A stretch of DNA of 64,000 nt, taken from positions 248,001 through 312,000 of the forward strand of contig MOWL01000006.1 in assembly GCA_002110485.1 (NCBI GenBank). Reading direction: 5' to 3'. The stretch comes from Emergomyces orientalis. Taxonomy: Eukaryota > Ascomycota > Eurotiomycetes > Onygenales > Ajellomycetaceae. The position numbers and the translations under genes are program-made. Positions 42,327 to 56,457 of this stretch are shown piece by piece. Under the pieces are notes generated by a model. That model did not search any database. It was not told the origin of the DNA and saw nothing but the letters and a program-made list of their open reading frames with translations. Positions within the stretch are counted from its first letter, which is position 1, and each line of letters begins with the position of its first letter.

Positions 42327-45300
42327 CGTGTCAGGGGTTACATGTGCGTAAAGGAATTGGGATAACTCCAGAGGGGGTCGTGCTCTTATTCTTATTTTTA
42401 GAGAGCTTTTTCTGTTTAAGAGAGCGGTTTCAAAACGATTGGGCCTGGAAATAAAGGGCTGAATTTTATATTTTATTAGCATTCTATTCCTATCATTCAA
42501 TTGCCTTTGGTTATCCTTTTGCACCAGTTGGGAAACTCACACTTTCTATCCATTCCCCTCTATTGTTAATTAAAATGATGTGATTTTGTAGCGCTTCATA
42601 ATACATGAAAAGTGAAGCAAGAATAGTGAGTGCTTGTCATTCTTCCTCTAATGGTGCTGCATTTGAACTCATCCCCAACCCCATGGCTAGCTTTTGTTTG
42701 TAGGCCGGTCATGCCATCTCTGCACGGAGTAGTACGTGTATTGCAGTCGACAAGTTAAACCACACAGGGCTGCCCAGGTCCGAAGTATATACGTTTTGCG
42801 CTCTGACTTCCTCAGGAGTTAGCAACCCGGGAGAATGCCATGCGTCGGGTTGAAGGAACTTCGAGAATCATCCAAGGCAGGAGGTCTAAAGAGTATGAGA
42901 CAAAGAAAGAACCCTGACGTTGAATGTAGAGAATCTTCCAACCTAGCAAACAAATGACTTGAGGTCATGCGAGGGTCTAGGCATATATCATTGAGCTATG
43001 TATATGAGGGGTATACCCACCTTCGTTTTTTATCTTTTTTTCTTCTTTTTTTCTTCAAATTCTCTCTTCATTCATTCATAGGGGTTGTAATGCGACAAAC
43101 GAATATATCGTTTTTTTGTGGCACCTGATAGAGGAACCGCCTTAGAAAACGCCCAGATAGTCTAACGGCCAAAAGCAATGTCGCACATTGAAATTTTGAT
43201 TTAAAATGAAGAGAACGCAAAGCTAGATTCTAACATCTGTTTCTGTTTGGAGTAAAGTGTTGCACTGGCAGACTACATCCGGGTAAGTGGATTTGTGCTA
43301 CCCTCGGCGATATTATTGAACTAGGCCATGTGTCGGATTGCCGTATGCATGTAGCCAGCTCGGTTATCAATAATAACTAGGGCATATAAGGATTCAGAGG
43401 AATGGCCACGCTGTACAGGCGCATATTGGTAGGTTATTTCCCAGCAGAACGCATACCTAGGTTAACCCCGTAGTTTGCAGCGTTGGGTAATGCACCCCGG
43501 AACTTGTAGGAAAGGCTGCAATTGAGTCTTCCTATCAGAATGAAGGAGTGCGGTCAACAACAATGGTCCCCATGTAGAAGGTATGAGATATCAAATCTTG
43601 GGCATCGTTCTGCGCAGAAGTTCAAACAAGATGCAGAACGAACTGCAACGCGCAAAGCCTCAAAGGCTAACAAAACAAAACAAAAAAATCTCGTAACAGC
43701 AGCCCAAGATTTGTCCCCTTTCTCTTGAAACCCAAGTTCGAATATTCAAATAATTTCACATGTTCGCATTGTGCTCTGCAATAGGTTCAGAAAGGGGAGT
43801 TTGTTATTATGGTTTCGGTGTTGAACCCTAGATATTCCGATCCACAATGATCTGCCAGATCGTCCGCAACTAGTTGATATTCACTCAGGGGACGGTGGAA
43901 GAAAAGCTTCAAATTATTGATGGAGCTCCCTGAGGCATACTCAGTAGAGACAGATCGCCGATATGGGACAGAAGCTGAGCAAAGTGCGTATTCACAATGG
44001 TAGTGGTATTTTCAAATTGATTAAATTTGAAGCAACTTTTTTGAAACTGTCAACCAAAATATTTTTTTTTCAAGGTCGATGTCTTTACCAGAGTGAGTGC
44101 AGAACAGAACCATGGGAACTGAATGGATGTCATCTAGCGAGACGTGGTACAGAAAAACGAACTGTCATCCAACATTGTTTGGCAGCATCCCAGGCGGATT
44201 CAAAATTTATTTCGTGGTGGGCATCAATTAGTTAAACCGCACAATTGCCATTATCTGCCATTTCTTAGCCTGGTAATTGGAACAGCAGAGGGTTCTTTGA
44301 AGCGGCAAGAAATTTCCCAAGGTCGAGGCGCCTTGACTTCTTTCGCTCATTCTCTCACCAGGAAGCGGCAAATTGTTGTACTCAGGCTAAAAAAGGCAAT
44401 TAGCCTATACAGAGGGGATTGGAGGGATTGTAATATGGGATCTACGGGCCGCGTGGGTGGGGTGGGTGTTTTGCTCAGTTGTCTGCGTAACTTTTGCGCT
44501 ACTGGTACATTGTCTGTATCGAGGCCAAAGCGGATCTCCAAGATACCCCACTAGATATGAAACTAGCCGTAAAATGAGGGGAAGATTGTGACCCATTATT
44601 ACTGTGTATTCGGTCAAGGAGAGCACTGGCAAAACCCAGAAAATCAAGAGTGACAGCCTTCAAGACTGATGAAATGCGCGAAGCTCCTCGCTTGGATGGT
44701 TCCTAGATAGCCTGCAGATTTGGCCGTGTTAGCTTGTGGCCGAATGGACCGAAGGATCAAGGGACTACCAAAAGCGCATCGACTAGAGTTAGAAGGTATC
44801 CGAACTCCGAGCCTGATGCAACATGAAGCCTAAGAGAAGGGAAGGAAAATTCCTGCCTGTGCAGAAATCAAGAATTAATCCAACCAAAGACGTTCGAATT
44901 CTGCATCTTTGGAACACTAATAGCCGGTTTTCAAAAAACTTTCAGCCTTTTTGCATTTTAGTTAGCGGCGTTTCTTTGGATGTCAAGATAAAAACGCTGG
45001 ACAAGTCCAGGCTCAGGAAAAAAAATAGAATGTGCTTGCTCAACCTCATTGGACGGATGTTCGTCTCTTGATCAAACCTTAGCGCTGTGAACCAAGTTAT
45101 TGATCGACGAGATAATTCAGGGCATGAACAGTGCATTTCCTGTTGTTCTCGGAAATTTCGCGATATGGTATCCCGTTATCTGCTAGTTTACGTGGTGGAT
45201 GGCCCCAGGGCCAAAAACCTGGAATTCCGCATCCTGTGCAACTGGTTCGTTTGGAGGCTGAAGGATGGCATGTACCGAGTTTTCCATAGCTTTCAATATA

Positions 45301-46331
45301 GGTTCCCTCGGTTATTGGACATCTCTGTTCTGATTCTACTCCCTCTCTGTGGAAACGGGCCTGTTTTGCGCTGCCGCAAGGAGTGAGAGTCACTACATGA
45401 GGCATGGTGTTTGAGGAGCTGAACTTTTTATAAAAGTTAGTTCAACCAGGTTTTTCTGCATGCGTTTTGAATTCGCTTCCTGTCACAACACTCTACAGGG
45501 AGCGCGGGAAGCGTGGCTGGTAATTGGGAGAGGGTTTGTTTGGTTGCATGGATCTGAGCAGGGAAATGTCTTCACATTAAGAAACGTGCACAACAGAGAT
45601 ATCTTTTTTTCCCCCATATTTTGTAAAGTATCATTTAAGCAGCAGGGAATAGACCCATGGGCTTTATATATAACATCATCTTGAAAGAAACCTTTTCCAC
45701 CATCTCGTGTCTAGCGATCTCGATCTCTTCCTCGATATAGGTGGCGAAGGGGAATTTATTTAGCTCAAACTTTCCCGCAGCTACTAACTACTTAAATATT
45801 ACAAATTTATTTACTGGTGACCCCTCCACATGACCTTGCCTATAAATGTATGAATACCATAGGCCAATATTGCAGTCCATGACACAGATAAAAGTGGATA
45901 TTCTCTAGATCTCACAGACCAACCAGCAGCTGTTCGATGCAAGACCAGGAATATGCCTACGGAGTACTTAAGACAGGGCGGCTAACGGCCAGCGGAAACA
46001 GGTTCAACTGCGTAAACTGCTTCAAATGACTAGTCCGGTAACTGTGTGGAAATGGGCTTAGGCCCCAGCTTGATAGCTGTCTCCAGCCTCCATGAGCGGT
46101 GATAATATTTTCCCTCTCACTCCCTTTACTCGGGGTTTTTCTTCTTAATAACCAACATTCCTTCAATCCAGCGGCTCATTCTTTTCATTGTTCAATTGTT
46201 GTGGTTGTTATATGAAGTTGCTGGAAAGAAGCATCGCTCCTTAGCTTCTTTTATCTATGCATAGTTCAGCTCTAACCTGCCTTCATCCTTTCTCTTACAA
46301 CATCGGCTCTGAACCACCCCATCACAACGCG
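42327..46331. other. 4-kb gene-poor stretch
   Basis: Only scattered frames of up to 136 codons, on both strands, without domain, signal or convincing splice structure. Contains ACCTAGGT at 43455-43462, TACGGAGTA at 45958-45966 and pyrimidine-rich runs near 43025-43070. Confidence 0.45.
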
Positions 46332-49153
46332 ATGGAATACCACCCAGATGATTTCTACTCGTTACCGCCAGCTTTGAGGCGCAAAGTAAGTCTTCTTTGG
46401 CTGCTTCTTGCTCATGTTTTGCCTGATTTCTTCTTCGTATCCCTTTGTTGTTGGCGGTTTCAAATGCAGGATTGCTTCACTCTCACTGCATCGGACGTAC
46501 AGCATATCACCCCCTCACCGTTATTTCGCTGCTGCATTTTGCCAGCGGCTAATCTCTAGCGATGATCTCAAGTTCATCATGGAGCAACCTGAAGGAGACG
46601 TCAAACTTTGGCTAGGCTTTCCGGACCGTTTCACAGCATGGGGATGGCTGGCCGTCAAAAAAAAATTTCTTTTTCGAAACACATAGCAAACCGTGAAAAT
46701 AGTTTGCTACGTTGATATTTCATATATCGACTCTTTTTTGCCCATCTTTCAAAGCTGCTCGAAGCCGCCAATCATCTTTACCGCTGATCAGCATCGGTGG
46801 CGGCCGTTAGCGCTCGACGCTATGCAAGGGCGGTGTCGTTCCTCTGTCGGCTGAATTGTCGCCAATTCCCGCCAAGTGTCAACCCTGCAAAGATCGAGGG
46901 GCTTTTCGTGCTTGACAGGCTCAAGTCGGCGGGAGGCAACCCTGGAGTGATGCGTTGTGCTGCGCTGGTCCTTTTTTGGCCCTGTTCCCCTCACGCTATC
47001 GCTTGAGTGAGCTGTTTAGCTTCTGACTACGTCCGTAGTTTTGCTGGTGACGAGTCTGCGTCGACCGTCTTGAGTTTCCGTTGGACGAGGCCAGGAGGCC
47101 GTCAATAATCGATGTTTGATCACTGCGTGTGCGATTTCACACTTGGCAACTGCTTATTGTTCCACAACGATGGTGATCGTTCGTGACGTGGATAAAACCC
47201 CGCTTGAGTTTCCCTCTGCTGGTTTGGGACTGAATATTTTTCAGAAGTGTTGTGTGATGATTTGTTCTCCTCAAATTGGGGGTTCTCGAACATTTGAGCT
47301 TTTTTAGTGGCCAGGGGTTCATAATTGGTGGCGCCTGAATTACGATTGGCTCTGAGACTGGTCAGGGGGAGCATTCTTCTAAACTTTTTCTTTTTTTCTT
47401 CCTTTTTCGAAACTGCACCACTTTGAGGACCTTCTGAGGGGACAGGGGCTTTTGCTGACCATTCATTCGCTAAAATCCAATAGTTGTTTTCCAATTTAGA
47501 ACGTTTTCGCCTGGAACAATTACGGCTAACACAGATGGTCCACAATGATGGCCGAAGCTACCACCTCCATCTGTCAGAGGACCTCCCATTATCCGCCGTA
47601 TCAAACACGAGACCCAGGATTCCAACAACTCCGACTCGTAAGTTTCCTCTTGGTAGAGATAGTTCCCTTCCCCCCCGTATGGAGTACACTACCAGACGAC
47701 CAATTTGTGATCCTGGTTGCTGAGCTTGAACCCCACAGCTCGTCGCCTCTCACAACGACCCCTAAAAACAGGACCCATCCCAGGGAAACCATGTTTGAAA
47801 GCAGATAGCCGACCATTTCGCCGGCTTCGAAAAGCAAAATCAGTGCAGATTGCTTTTCTCGCTGCTCAGGCCGACTCGGAGTGGTTTCGCTCGCTCCCAA
47901 CCAAGGTTCAACAACAACATTTTAGTAGAGAAGAGCAAGACCGCTTTGCGGGCTGGCGTAGCAGCATTATTTTTGACTCGGCGGACAGAGCGCTGTACAA
48001 ACTGGGTCACCAAGAAAGAAAGTCTCTTGAATCTATCTCCTCCCTACCCACCAGCGCCAGTTTCCCAGATTCGGTTTCCATGGCGTCGTCCGCGCGAGCT
48101 GTCGACTCTGCTATTGGCCTCGACGACACCTTGTACGATAGTTTTCGCTGGCTCGACGAAGAGGAAGAAATTGACCTCAGACTTGATGACTACCACACTC
48201 ACATTGTGGAAACGAACAAGCACATATCAACGCCGTCGTCGCGATCTTCTCGCCAGCGGCTACAGCGTCGACAAACCTCCTTGCGTCAACAGCCATCCTT
48301 TCGTCGAACGTTGTCATTCAGTTCCACGACCCGTGGCCAAAACAGTATATCCAGCAAGATCCCTTCTACAAGCCAATCCACCACCATTCCTTCGTCCTTA
48401 ACAAATACTACCCCATCGACAGCTCACAAGCGTTCATTCTCTCGCCCCAAATCCAGCGCACCCGTCCTACGCCATATATCTCAGGGATCACTCTCTTCCC
48501 TTGACAGTCCCGCACAATACTACCAAGATCCCGAAGCCCGTCTGAAACTACGAGTATATCTTGCATCCCCACAGAAGTTCGACGAAGCGATCGAATTCGG
48601 ATTCCCATCTCTAGACAACAAGGAGAATGTACATCCTCCTCGCAAATCATTCGAGCCACGGACAACCCTCGAATCCGCCCGCACTTTCCTTGAAGACGCC
48701 AGCCCCACCAGGTTCCCGGACATCATCCGCGAGGATGGAAGTGTAATTGGCTACTCCATGGACTCCTCAACCCTCCTTTCATCGAATTCCCATCAACCCA
48801 AATCTCCCACAACCAGCTGCACTACCTCACCATCCCCCCGCAAATCGCCTAGCAGGAAGTTCAGTGTGGAAAAATCCACACCACCAAGGTCTATACAGCC
48901 TATCCCGCTGACCTATATTTCAAACACCCCTGGTAACCGCGAGATGACGCTAAAAATGACACTTACAAGACCTGATTTACGCACGGCGGACTCAACTGGT
49001 AATCTATCACCCAACCTTTCGGATCTCGGCGACCCCTTGCGGCTGGCCGAGCTTCCTGTGGTAGATGGGAACCATGCCGTCTGGAATGCTCCAGCCGAGG
49101 ACACAAGTATGATGAGGAAGATGTGGCGCAAGCTCCGGAAACGGCGCGGTTGA
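46332..49153 (+). CDS. Conserved-type fungal Ser-rich protein of unknown function
   Basis: Three exons: 46332-46385, 47484-47637 and 47739-49153, joining in phase to 540 residues. Exon 1 encodes MEYHPDDFYSLPPALRRK and stops at a perfect GTAAGT donor; exon 2, after CCAATAG, continues LFSNLERFRLEQLRLTQ; exon 3, after CCACAG, continues RRLSQRPLKTG. The third exon has a basic segment (RPFRRLRKAK), the block DSEWFRSLPTKVQQQHFSREEQ with IIFDSADRALYKLG, an acidic SFRWLDEEEEIDLRLDDY, a long Ser/Pro/Thr-rich region, and a basic end (MRKMWRKLRKRRG). I recall similar proteins in Aspergillus-like fungi but know no function. The first intron is about 1.1 kb, far longer than every other intron here. Confidence 0.8.
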
Positions 49154-51332
49154 ACATATTTACGACGACTATCTGAAGCCGAGTGAACATGGCGTGAACT
49201 AATTGTTCACGTTTTGCCCTTTTTTGAAATTTTCTCGTTTATCTACCCTTTTTTAAGCAAGTGTCTTCCCCCGGATATTGCTGGGAAAGAATATTGGGCT
49301 TAGCAGCTCCCTACTTGATTTTAATTCATGCCACCTTCATCTTACCAATTTAAAGAAATGCCTCGAAGAAGGGAATGAGACGGATTCAGCATTATTACTC
49401 TGGCTATTTATCAAATTGCTTTAATATTTTATTTTATTTTAGTTTTTTTGGCTAACTTTCTTTTCTTCGTTCCCAGCCTTATATCCTCATCTACTTCATC
49501 ACTTTTGACACCTCACAAGTTATTCACCATAAGAAGCCCAGTTGGCTCCCTGAATATATATCCTCTGCGATCATTCTGTTGTGCTCTTCCAACCCTTATC
49601 TTGTCTCTTTTCCTTCTGGATCTTTGCATCTTCGGATCTTTATCCTTGATTCCCGTTTCCCTCCCTTTCAAAGCTGTCAAAAATATGTTAAAGACAGCGA
49701 TTTACGAAGTGGTCATGGCAAATTTTTATTTTTGTCCCGTGCTTCATTTAGCACTATTTTTTTTATTCACTCGTTACCTCTGTTTAACGGAAATGTTAAC
49801 CCCCTAAAAACATTGAGAAAATATATTTACATATATATTAGTATACTACGCTCCCTTGGTCGTAGGGGAAAAAAAATTCGATACCTTTAATCTCGCTAGT
49901 GAAGATCCAACCCGAACTCCCAAAACATCAATCCTCGGAATCCGCATGTTGCATTCTCCATTATCATCATGCCTTTATCAGCATTTATTGAACCAATCAG
50001 CGATCTAAATACCGAGGACGTGCAACGTACATGCATGTACGGACTGTAAAGGCTACGGAGTGCGGAATGACATTTCCCTTCAATGCACATGCACAATATG
50101 TTGCATCTTTTGCAGATGTGAGCCGATAAGTCACAGCGGTCAAGCTGATTGCTGGATATTTTTTGAATTGCAATGATAAAAATGGCTCAACCGATGGGGT
50201 AGCCTGGCGCGAAATTGTGATATGTGATGTTTTGCTTTCTTTCCTCCTCCGTTTTTCTTTTCTTCAAATTTTCTCGACTTTTGAATCTCCCAACCTCGTG
50301 ATCATTTCCCTCTCTTTTCCCGTTGTTAGTATAAATACGGCTACATCTTCATCTAGGTATAAAAGGATGGATGAAAATACTTCTGACTTACTTTCTTTTT
50401 TTTATCTCCTCACTTCCCATCCTCATTTTCCGTAGCTACATGATTTCAGGGAGGGTCCTGCAACCAGCCATGATAGGTACTTTGTGTGACGAATACTTGC
50501 ATGAGAAGAAGCTTTTACTAAGATTTAACAATGATTACAACAACATTTGCTCTTTATCCATAAATTAATGGCTTGGATTCTTTGCATAAATAAGTCAACA
50601 AAACGCGACTGTTGTAGTTTCACAAAAAATGCTAGATAAGCGCTTTGTTGGGGCTTGTCTTAGGAAGTCCTATTCGAGCAGGCCTCTGGAATATCCAACT
50701 CCATGACGTGATCGTCAAGCTGCTCCTGAGTTTCGAGTTTCTGGTGCTCACACTTATATTGTTCGCCAGCATGTCTGTCCCCTGCGTGGAATATTCCATG
50801 GAGACAAATCATTGATATCCAAACTCGGCGGACTTTCCGTATGCTGGAACCGCCAAGGCCCCCTTAGTCATTCGTGGGGCTGGAGGCTGAAAACACGTGA
50901 CCGGCGCGTTCACCCGCCAAAGGAGATACGGGCTGGAGGCTGTGACGACAACAGGCATCCAATAACATTTAAGAGGCCACGATGTCAACATATCATTAAT
51001 TCTGTCCAGCACAACGAGAAACTCGGCAAACAGCTGCAGCAGCTCTCGATTTGATCTATTTATTGCTCGAGTTGTCGTTGTTTGATATTTGCAGCGTTGT
51101 TGTTTAAATTCCAACCAGTTCGAAGCCTGTCCCAGTTTGTGCCGCGCCAACCCCTAACTTAGCTCCCAGCTCACCTAAAATAATTAATTAATTATCCACC
51201 CAAAGCTCTCGAGAACCGATTTGCAATAGTGACAGTTGACTACATTGATTCATCATTACCTGGCTCTCTTCATCGCATCTTTGTCCTTTTCCTTCCGTTT
51301 TCACAGATGCCTTCACCGCATCAACGCCCGTC
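49154..51332. other. Intergenic
   Basis: About 2.2 kb with the 3' end of the previous gene and the VPS10 promoter. Holds a TACGGAGTG copy at 50054-50062. No gene seen. Confidence 0.5.
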
Positions 51333-54300
51333 ATGATCCTCCGAAGGTTACTGTTGGCTGGCAGCCTGCTGCTAGCCACCATTTTCACCAGCGCAAACAA
51401 AGCAGACGGCCCCAAAATAACAGCGACGAAGATCGAACATGAGCCAGTCAACCTATTTTATTTCGATGATTCAGACACTGTCATGTTCCAAGATGGGAAG
51501 AACGGCGATGTGTACGTCTCGAAAGATGCCGGTGCCAAATGGGATATCATCGACGTGGCGGGGATGAAGGGACAAGCTTGGTCCCTTATGCCGCATCCTA
51601 CAGATAGGACCAAAGCATATATATTGAGCAAAGGAGGTAAACATTGGGTCACGGATGATCAGGCAAAATCATGGCGTGAGTTTAGCGTCGATGCGAAGCT
51701 TTCGCGATATGAGTTTCCACTCGTTTTCCACGGCAAGGATTCGAACCGGGTAATACTTCAGGGACACACATGTTCCGGGAGCGACTGTAAAGAGAGGACC
51801 TATTACACGACAGATGGATTCAAGACGATACACCCCTTGCTAGAAAGTGGACGGCATTGTGCCTGGGCCGTTTCAACACCCGTTTTTGGAGACGGGCTTG
51901 ACCTGCCAGAGAAGGTGAACGACAGAATCTTTTGTGTCGTATCGGGATTGCACTCCCCCTGGGCTGAAGATAATCGCCTCCTCTACTCAGATCGGTTTTT
52001 TAATGATGATCCCGGGGTCGAAGTTGCACTTGATAGCGGCCGTGTGGTCAGTGGTGTCATACGTACGACAAGTGCAAAGAAGCATATCTTAGCTGCAACG
52101 AAGTCGGCTAGAACGAACGAGCTGGCCCTCTTTGTGACAGATGACGCGTCGGAGTGGCATCGAGCTGAATTTGACGGACAGAGAATAGACGAAGATGCAT
52201 ATACTATCCTAGAATCTACGAATTATAGCATCCAGGTCGATGTCGTGCAGACCCGGTCGTCAACCATGGGCACTCTCTTCACGTCAAATTCAAATGGTAC
52301 CTACTTTACACGCAATATCGAGCATACAAACCGGAACAAACAGGGATTGGTCGACTTTGAGAAGGTCGCCACCATTCAGGGAATTATACTCGTGAATACT
52401 GTCAAAAACTGGGAAGAGGTTGACAAGTCGCATGGCGTGGAGAAAAAAGTTGTCAGCCGGATCTCATTCGATGATGGGAGGACTTTCCAGTCACTAAAGG
52501 CAGGCAAACATGATCTTCACCTTCATTCTGTCACCAATTCCAGGACCACTGGTCGTGTATTTTCGAGTCCTGCGCCCGGCTTAGTTATGGGAGTTGGCAA
52601 CACAGGTGGTCATCTCAAGGATTACCTTGACGGCGATTTGTACGTTTCCAACGACGCAGGGATCAATTGGAGTAAAGCTCTGGACGAAGCCCATAAATAT
52701 GAATTCGGCGATCAAGGCTCTGTCATTGTTGCCGTTTTTGATGAGGGAAGAACTAACAAGATCTCATACTCTCTCGACCATGGCAAGAATTGGAAACAAG
52801 CCTCCCTACCAGATGGCATTAAAATTCGTGCCAAAATACTCACTACGATGCCTGACTCGACAAGTTTGAAGTTCCTGCTAGTGGGATCTGCCAAAGCCGA
52901 CTCCAATATGGAACACTACATCATAGCTATTGACTTTGCCGAAATGGAGGAGCGCACTTGTGGGGAGAATGACTTCGAAAATTGGCCTGCCAGATTAAAC
53001 GAGAAAAACGAGCCGGACTGTTTGATGGGCCATAAACAGTTTTACCGAAGGAGAAAGGCGGATGCTGATTGCTTCATTAAGAAAAAATTCGAAGACCCTG
53101 TTCCTGATTTTGAGCCTTGCAAATGCACCGAAGAGGATTTCGAATGCGACTTCAACTTCGTCCGTAATGATGACGGAAAAGGTTGCGTCCCAGCGAGAAA
53201 CTTACAGGTCCCTGAAGGTGCCTGCAAAAACCCTGATGATAAATATACTGGTAGCTCTGGGTTTAGGCTGATCCCCGGTAACGCGTGTATCAGGGAAGGT
53301 GGGGTAAAACTCGATAAACAAATTGAGCGAGTTTGTTCAGATACGATGAAAACGCCCGCCACCGACGAGATCGCGGTAGAAAAGACTTTTTTCACAGCAG
53401 ACAATTACAGAGATTATTTCTACCTCGAACGCAAAGAGAGCAGCAAGGGCGATGACGAGACGGTCATCATGGTCACTAACGAGCAGCAGATATTCATTAG
53501 CCGGGATCACGGCAAAAAGTGGAAAGAAATCTTCGTTGGAGAAACAATAACTCAGATAGTGCCACACAAATATTTCGATGATGTGGTATATTTCCTGACA
53601 AAAAGCGGGGATGGTTGGTACACACTTGACCGTGGGGAGAATTTTAGAAAGTTCAAAGCACCTCTGCCTCCCAATCAAGATAAGCTACCAGTATTATCAT
53701 TCCACCCAGACCAAAGAGATTGGCTTATCTGGACTGGTGCCAATGAATGCGACAGCGGTGGAGGTCAATGCCACTCTGTTGCGTACTACAGTACGAATCT
53801 TGGGGGCGAGTGGCACTTCCTCTTGCGATATGTCCGCAGATGCGAGTTCATTAAAAGAGAGGCCCGCGGCTCAAGCGACAAACTTGTATTCTGCGAACAA
53901 TTCGAAAACGAAAACCCTTCAAACAAACATTTGCAACTTCTCTCAACTGACGACTGGTTTACTGAGAAAAAAGTCCATTATAACAATATTCTGGACTTCG
54001 CTACCATGCAAGAGTTTATCATCGTGGCTATCCGAGGAGAGACACCTCAAGACTCCCTTAAAATCGGTGTTAGTATTGACGGGAAGACTTTCGCGGACGC
54101 CGATCTTCCTGCCAACGTTCAAATTCCGATACAGCGGGCATATACTGTCCTTGATAGCAGAACGCATGCCGCCTTCCTCCATGTTACTATCAACTCTATG
54201 GAGGACCACGAATACGGAAGTATCATAAAGAGCAACAGCAACGGAACCTCTTACGTTCTTAGTTTGAGTGCTGTGAATAGGAACACGCGCGGATTTGCCG

Positions 54301-55902
54301 ATTTTGAAAAGATGCAAGGCTTGGAAGGCGTTGCGATGGCTAATGTCGTCGGGAACGTGGACGATGTTGAAAAAGGTGCCGCTAAAAAATATAGGACCAT
54401 GATTACTCATAATGATGGCGCTGAATGGACACTACTAGCTCCACCCAGCAAGGATTCCGCAGGGCGCGCTTACAGTTGCTCAACGAAAGGAGGGAAACCC
54501 ACCAATGCATGCGCTTTGCATCTTCACAGTTATACAGAGCGCGTCGATCCTCGAGATACGTTCTCGTCCCCCGGAGCCGTTGGCTTTATGATAGGAACGG
54601 GTAATGTCGGTGAATATTTGACATTGAAAAGTGAGGCTGATACTTTTATCACTCGAGACGCTGGTATAAGCTGGGAAGAGGTGAAGAAAGGCAAATATCA
54701 ATGGGAGTATGGCGACAGTGGGTCAATCGTCGTCCTTGTGCCTGAGTCTAGACCAACCAAAACGCTCCTGTATTCACTTGACGAAGGCAGGAGCTGGAAA
54801 GAGTTCCAATTTTCAGATGTTGAGATGCAGATTCAGGATATATCCACCGTGCCCTCGGATACTTCTCGGAATTTCCTGCTTTGGGGCAATGAAGTCGGAC
54901 AAGGGAAAAAGCCCGGCATCGCCACTGTTAACGTAGACTTCTCGGGTTTAAAGGAGAGGTCCAAGCAGTGTGTATTGAATGAAGAGAAGCCAGAGGCGGA
55001 CGATTATTACCTTTGGGAACCTAAACATCCCCTGCAACCTGATGGATGCTTGTTCGGCCACAGAGCAAAATACCATCGCAAACGGCCTGAAAAGGATTGT
55101 TATAATGGTCGAGATCTGCAGCATTTGGACGCTGTTGGGGATATTTGCGAATGTACACGGTCGGATTACGAATGGTGAGCATCCCATACATATATTTAAC
55201 GTTACGTAATTTATCTATGCGTAAAACAAAACTGACTTTTTCGTCTACAGCGACTATAATTACGAGCCACAAACTGACGGTACCTGTGCGCCTGTCCCCG
55301 GCCTCGAGCCCCTCGATCCAAAACTCATCTGCACTGATGACCCCAAAGCCGTCGAATGGTACGAACCAACAGGCTACCGACGCATTCCCCTATCGAAGTG
55401 CGAAGGTGGCAAGCAGCTCAACCACATCATCGCCCATCCCTGCCCGAACAAGGAAGAGGAATTCCAAAAGAAACACCCTCGCCTACGCGGCATCGGCCTT
55501 TTCTTCGCCGTCGTCATCCCCATAGGCCTTGCTGCCGCTGTTGGGTACTACGTATATAACCACTGGGATGGGAAATTTGGGCGCATCCGCCTGGGTGACT
55601 CGGGTTCCGGAGGATTCTTCGCCCGCGATTCCCTCTTCATAACGATTCCAGTGACAATTGTGGCGGGTGTTGTCGCAGTGGCTACTGCGCTACCACTTCT
55701 GGTATCTAGCCTGTGGCGTAGTGCCCGCGGATATGTTCGTGTACCCGGCGCAAGCTCTTCACGACGACCGTATTCATCCCGGGGCGCGTTTGCGGCGCGA
55801 AGAGGGGACTATGTCGGTGTTGTGGATGATGAGGACGAATTGCTTGGGGCTGACGATTTTGAGGATGATGAAGAGGGCGAGGAGAGGGGCGGCCAGGTAT
55901 GA
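51333..55902 (+). CDS. VPS10: Vacuolar protein sorting receptor Vps10 (sortilin family)
   Basis: Exons 51333-55174 and 55251-55902, joined through GTGAGC...CTACAG within a Cys codon, giving 1,497 residues. A signal peptide (MILRRLLLAGSLLLATIFTSA) is followed by two tandem Vps10/sortilin domains, about 30-680 and 690-1350. Each shows repeated beta-propeller blades with Asp-box-like motifs (VYVSKDAGAKW, LYVSNDAGINW, IFISRDHGKKW, FITRDAGISW), the NSNGT...NRN blocks, and a Cys-rich 10CC-type end (CKCTEEDFECDFN; CECTRSDYEWCDYN). Hydrophobic segments follow near 1390-1415 (IGLFFAVVIPIGLAAAVGYYV) and about 1445-1470, then a cytosolic tail with DEDELLGADDFEDDEEG. It recycles between the late Golgi and endosomes and delivers carboxypeptidase Y-type hydrolases to the vacuole. 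Length and order match the family. Confidence 0.96.
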
Positions 55903-56457
55903 TAAAGATTTCGGGAGTTGGGGTGTGGGAGTGATGCTACTTACTTTTTTTGCCCGTCCTCTTGGGTTTGCGTTTTGCGTAGTTTCGCGATGGAACTGGG
56001 AAATGAGAAGGAAATTATATTAGATGACAAATGAGCCATGTAAATGAGGCTATTTCATTTTTTAAGAATTTTCTCTCTTTTTGGGCATTTTTCTTTCATG
56101 GCTTTTTATATATCATTGTTATCATGTACTACATCCACTTCTACTGATTAACATTCATGCTTATGGACTATTCATCATATTTTTGTATTATCATCTTTTC
56201 ACCTCTTAATATGTTGTTGGCCATATATGATTATACTATATCCTCTTTAATCTGCAATGATTGTTGCTTTGTCCCATTCTAACTTTTGTTTCTAGTCCTT
56301 TTCTTTTGATTTTGTTCTTAAGGCCTGGCACGTATTGCATTTGATATTAATCAGCACAGCAGAATCCTTTCATTCAGTCAATAAGTGACAACGTGACGAA
56401 CAGGATGCTCATTATATATCCCTTGTTCAGTTAACTAACCAGGCCAAAAGGTACTAA
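55903..56457. other. Intergenic between convergent genes
   Basis: AT-rich 3' flanks of VPS10 and the SMP-30-like gene. No gene seen. Confidence 0.5.

Noticed and set aside
46408..46686. Frame ending SDDLKFIMEQPEG as exon 2 of the 46.3-kb gene
   Set aside because: The only nearby acceptor (TGCAG at 46466-46470) gives a different frame that soon stops; the exon at 47484 joins in phase instead. Kept only as an oddity of the long intron.
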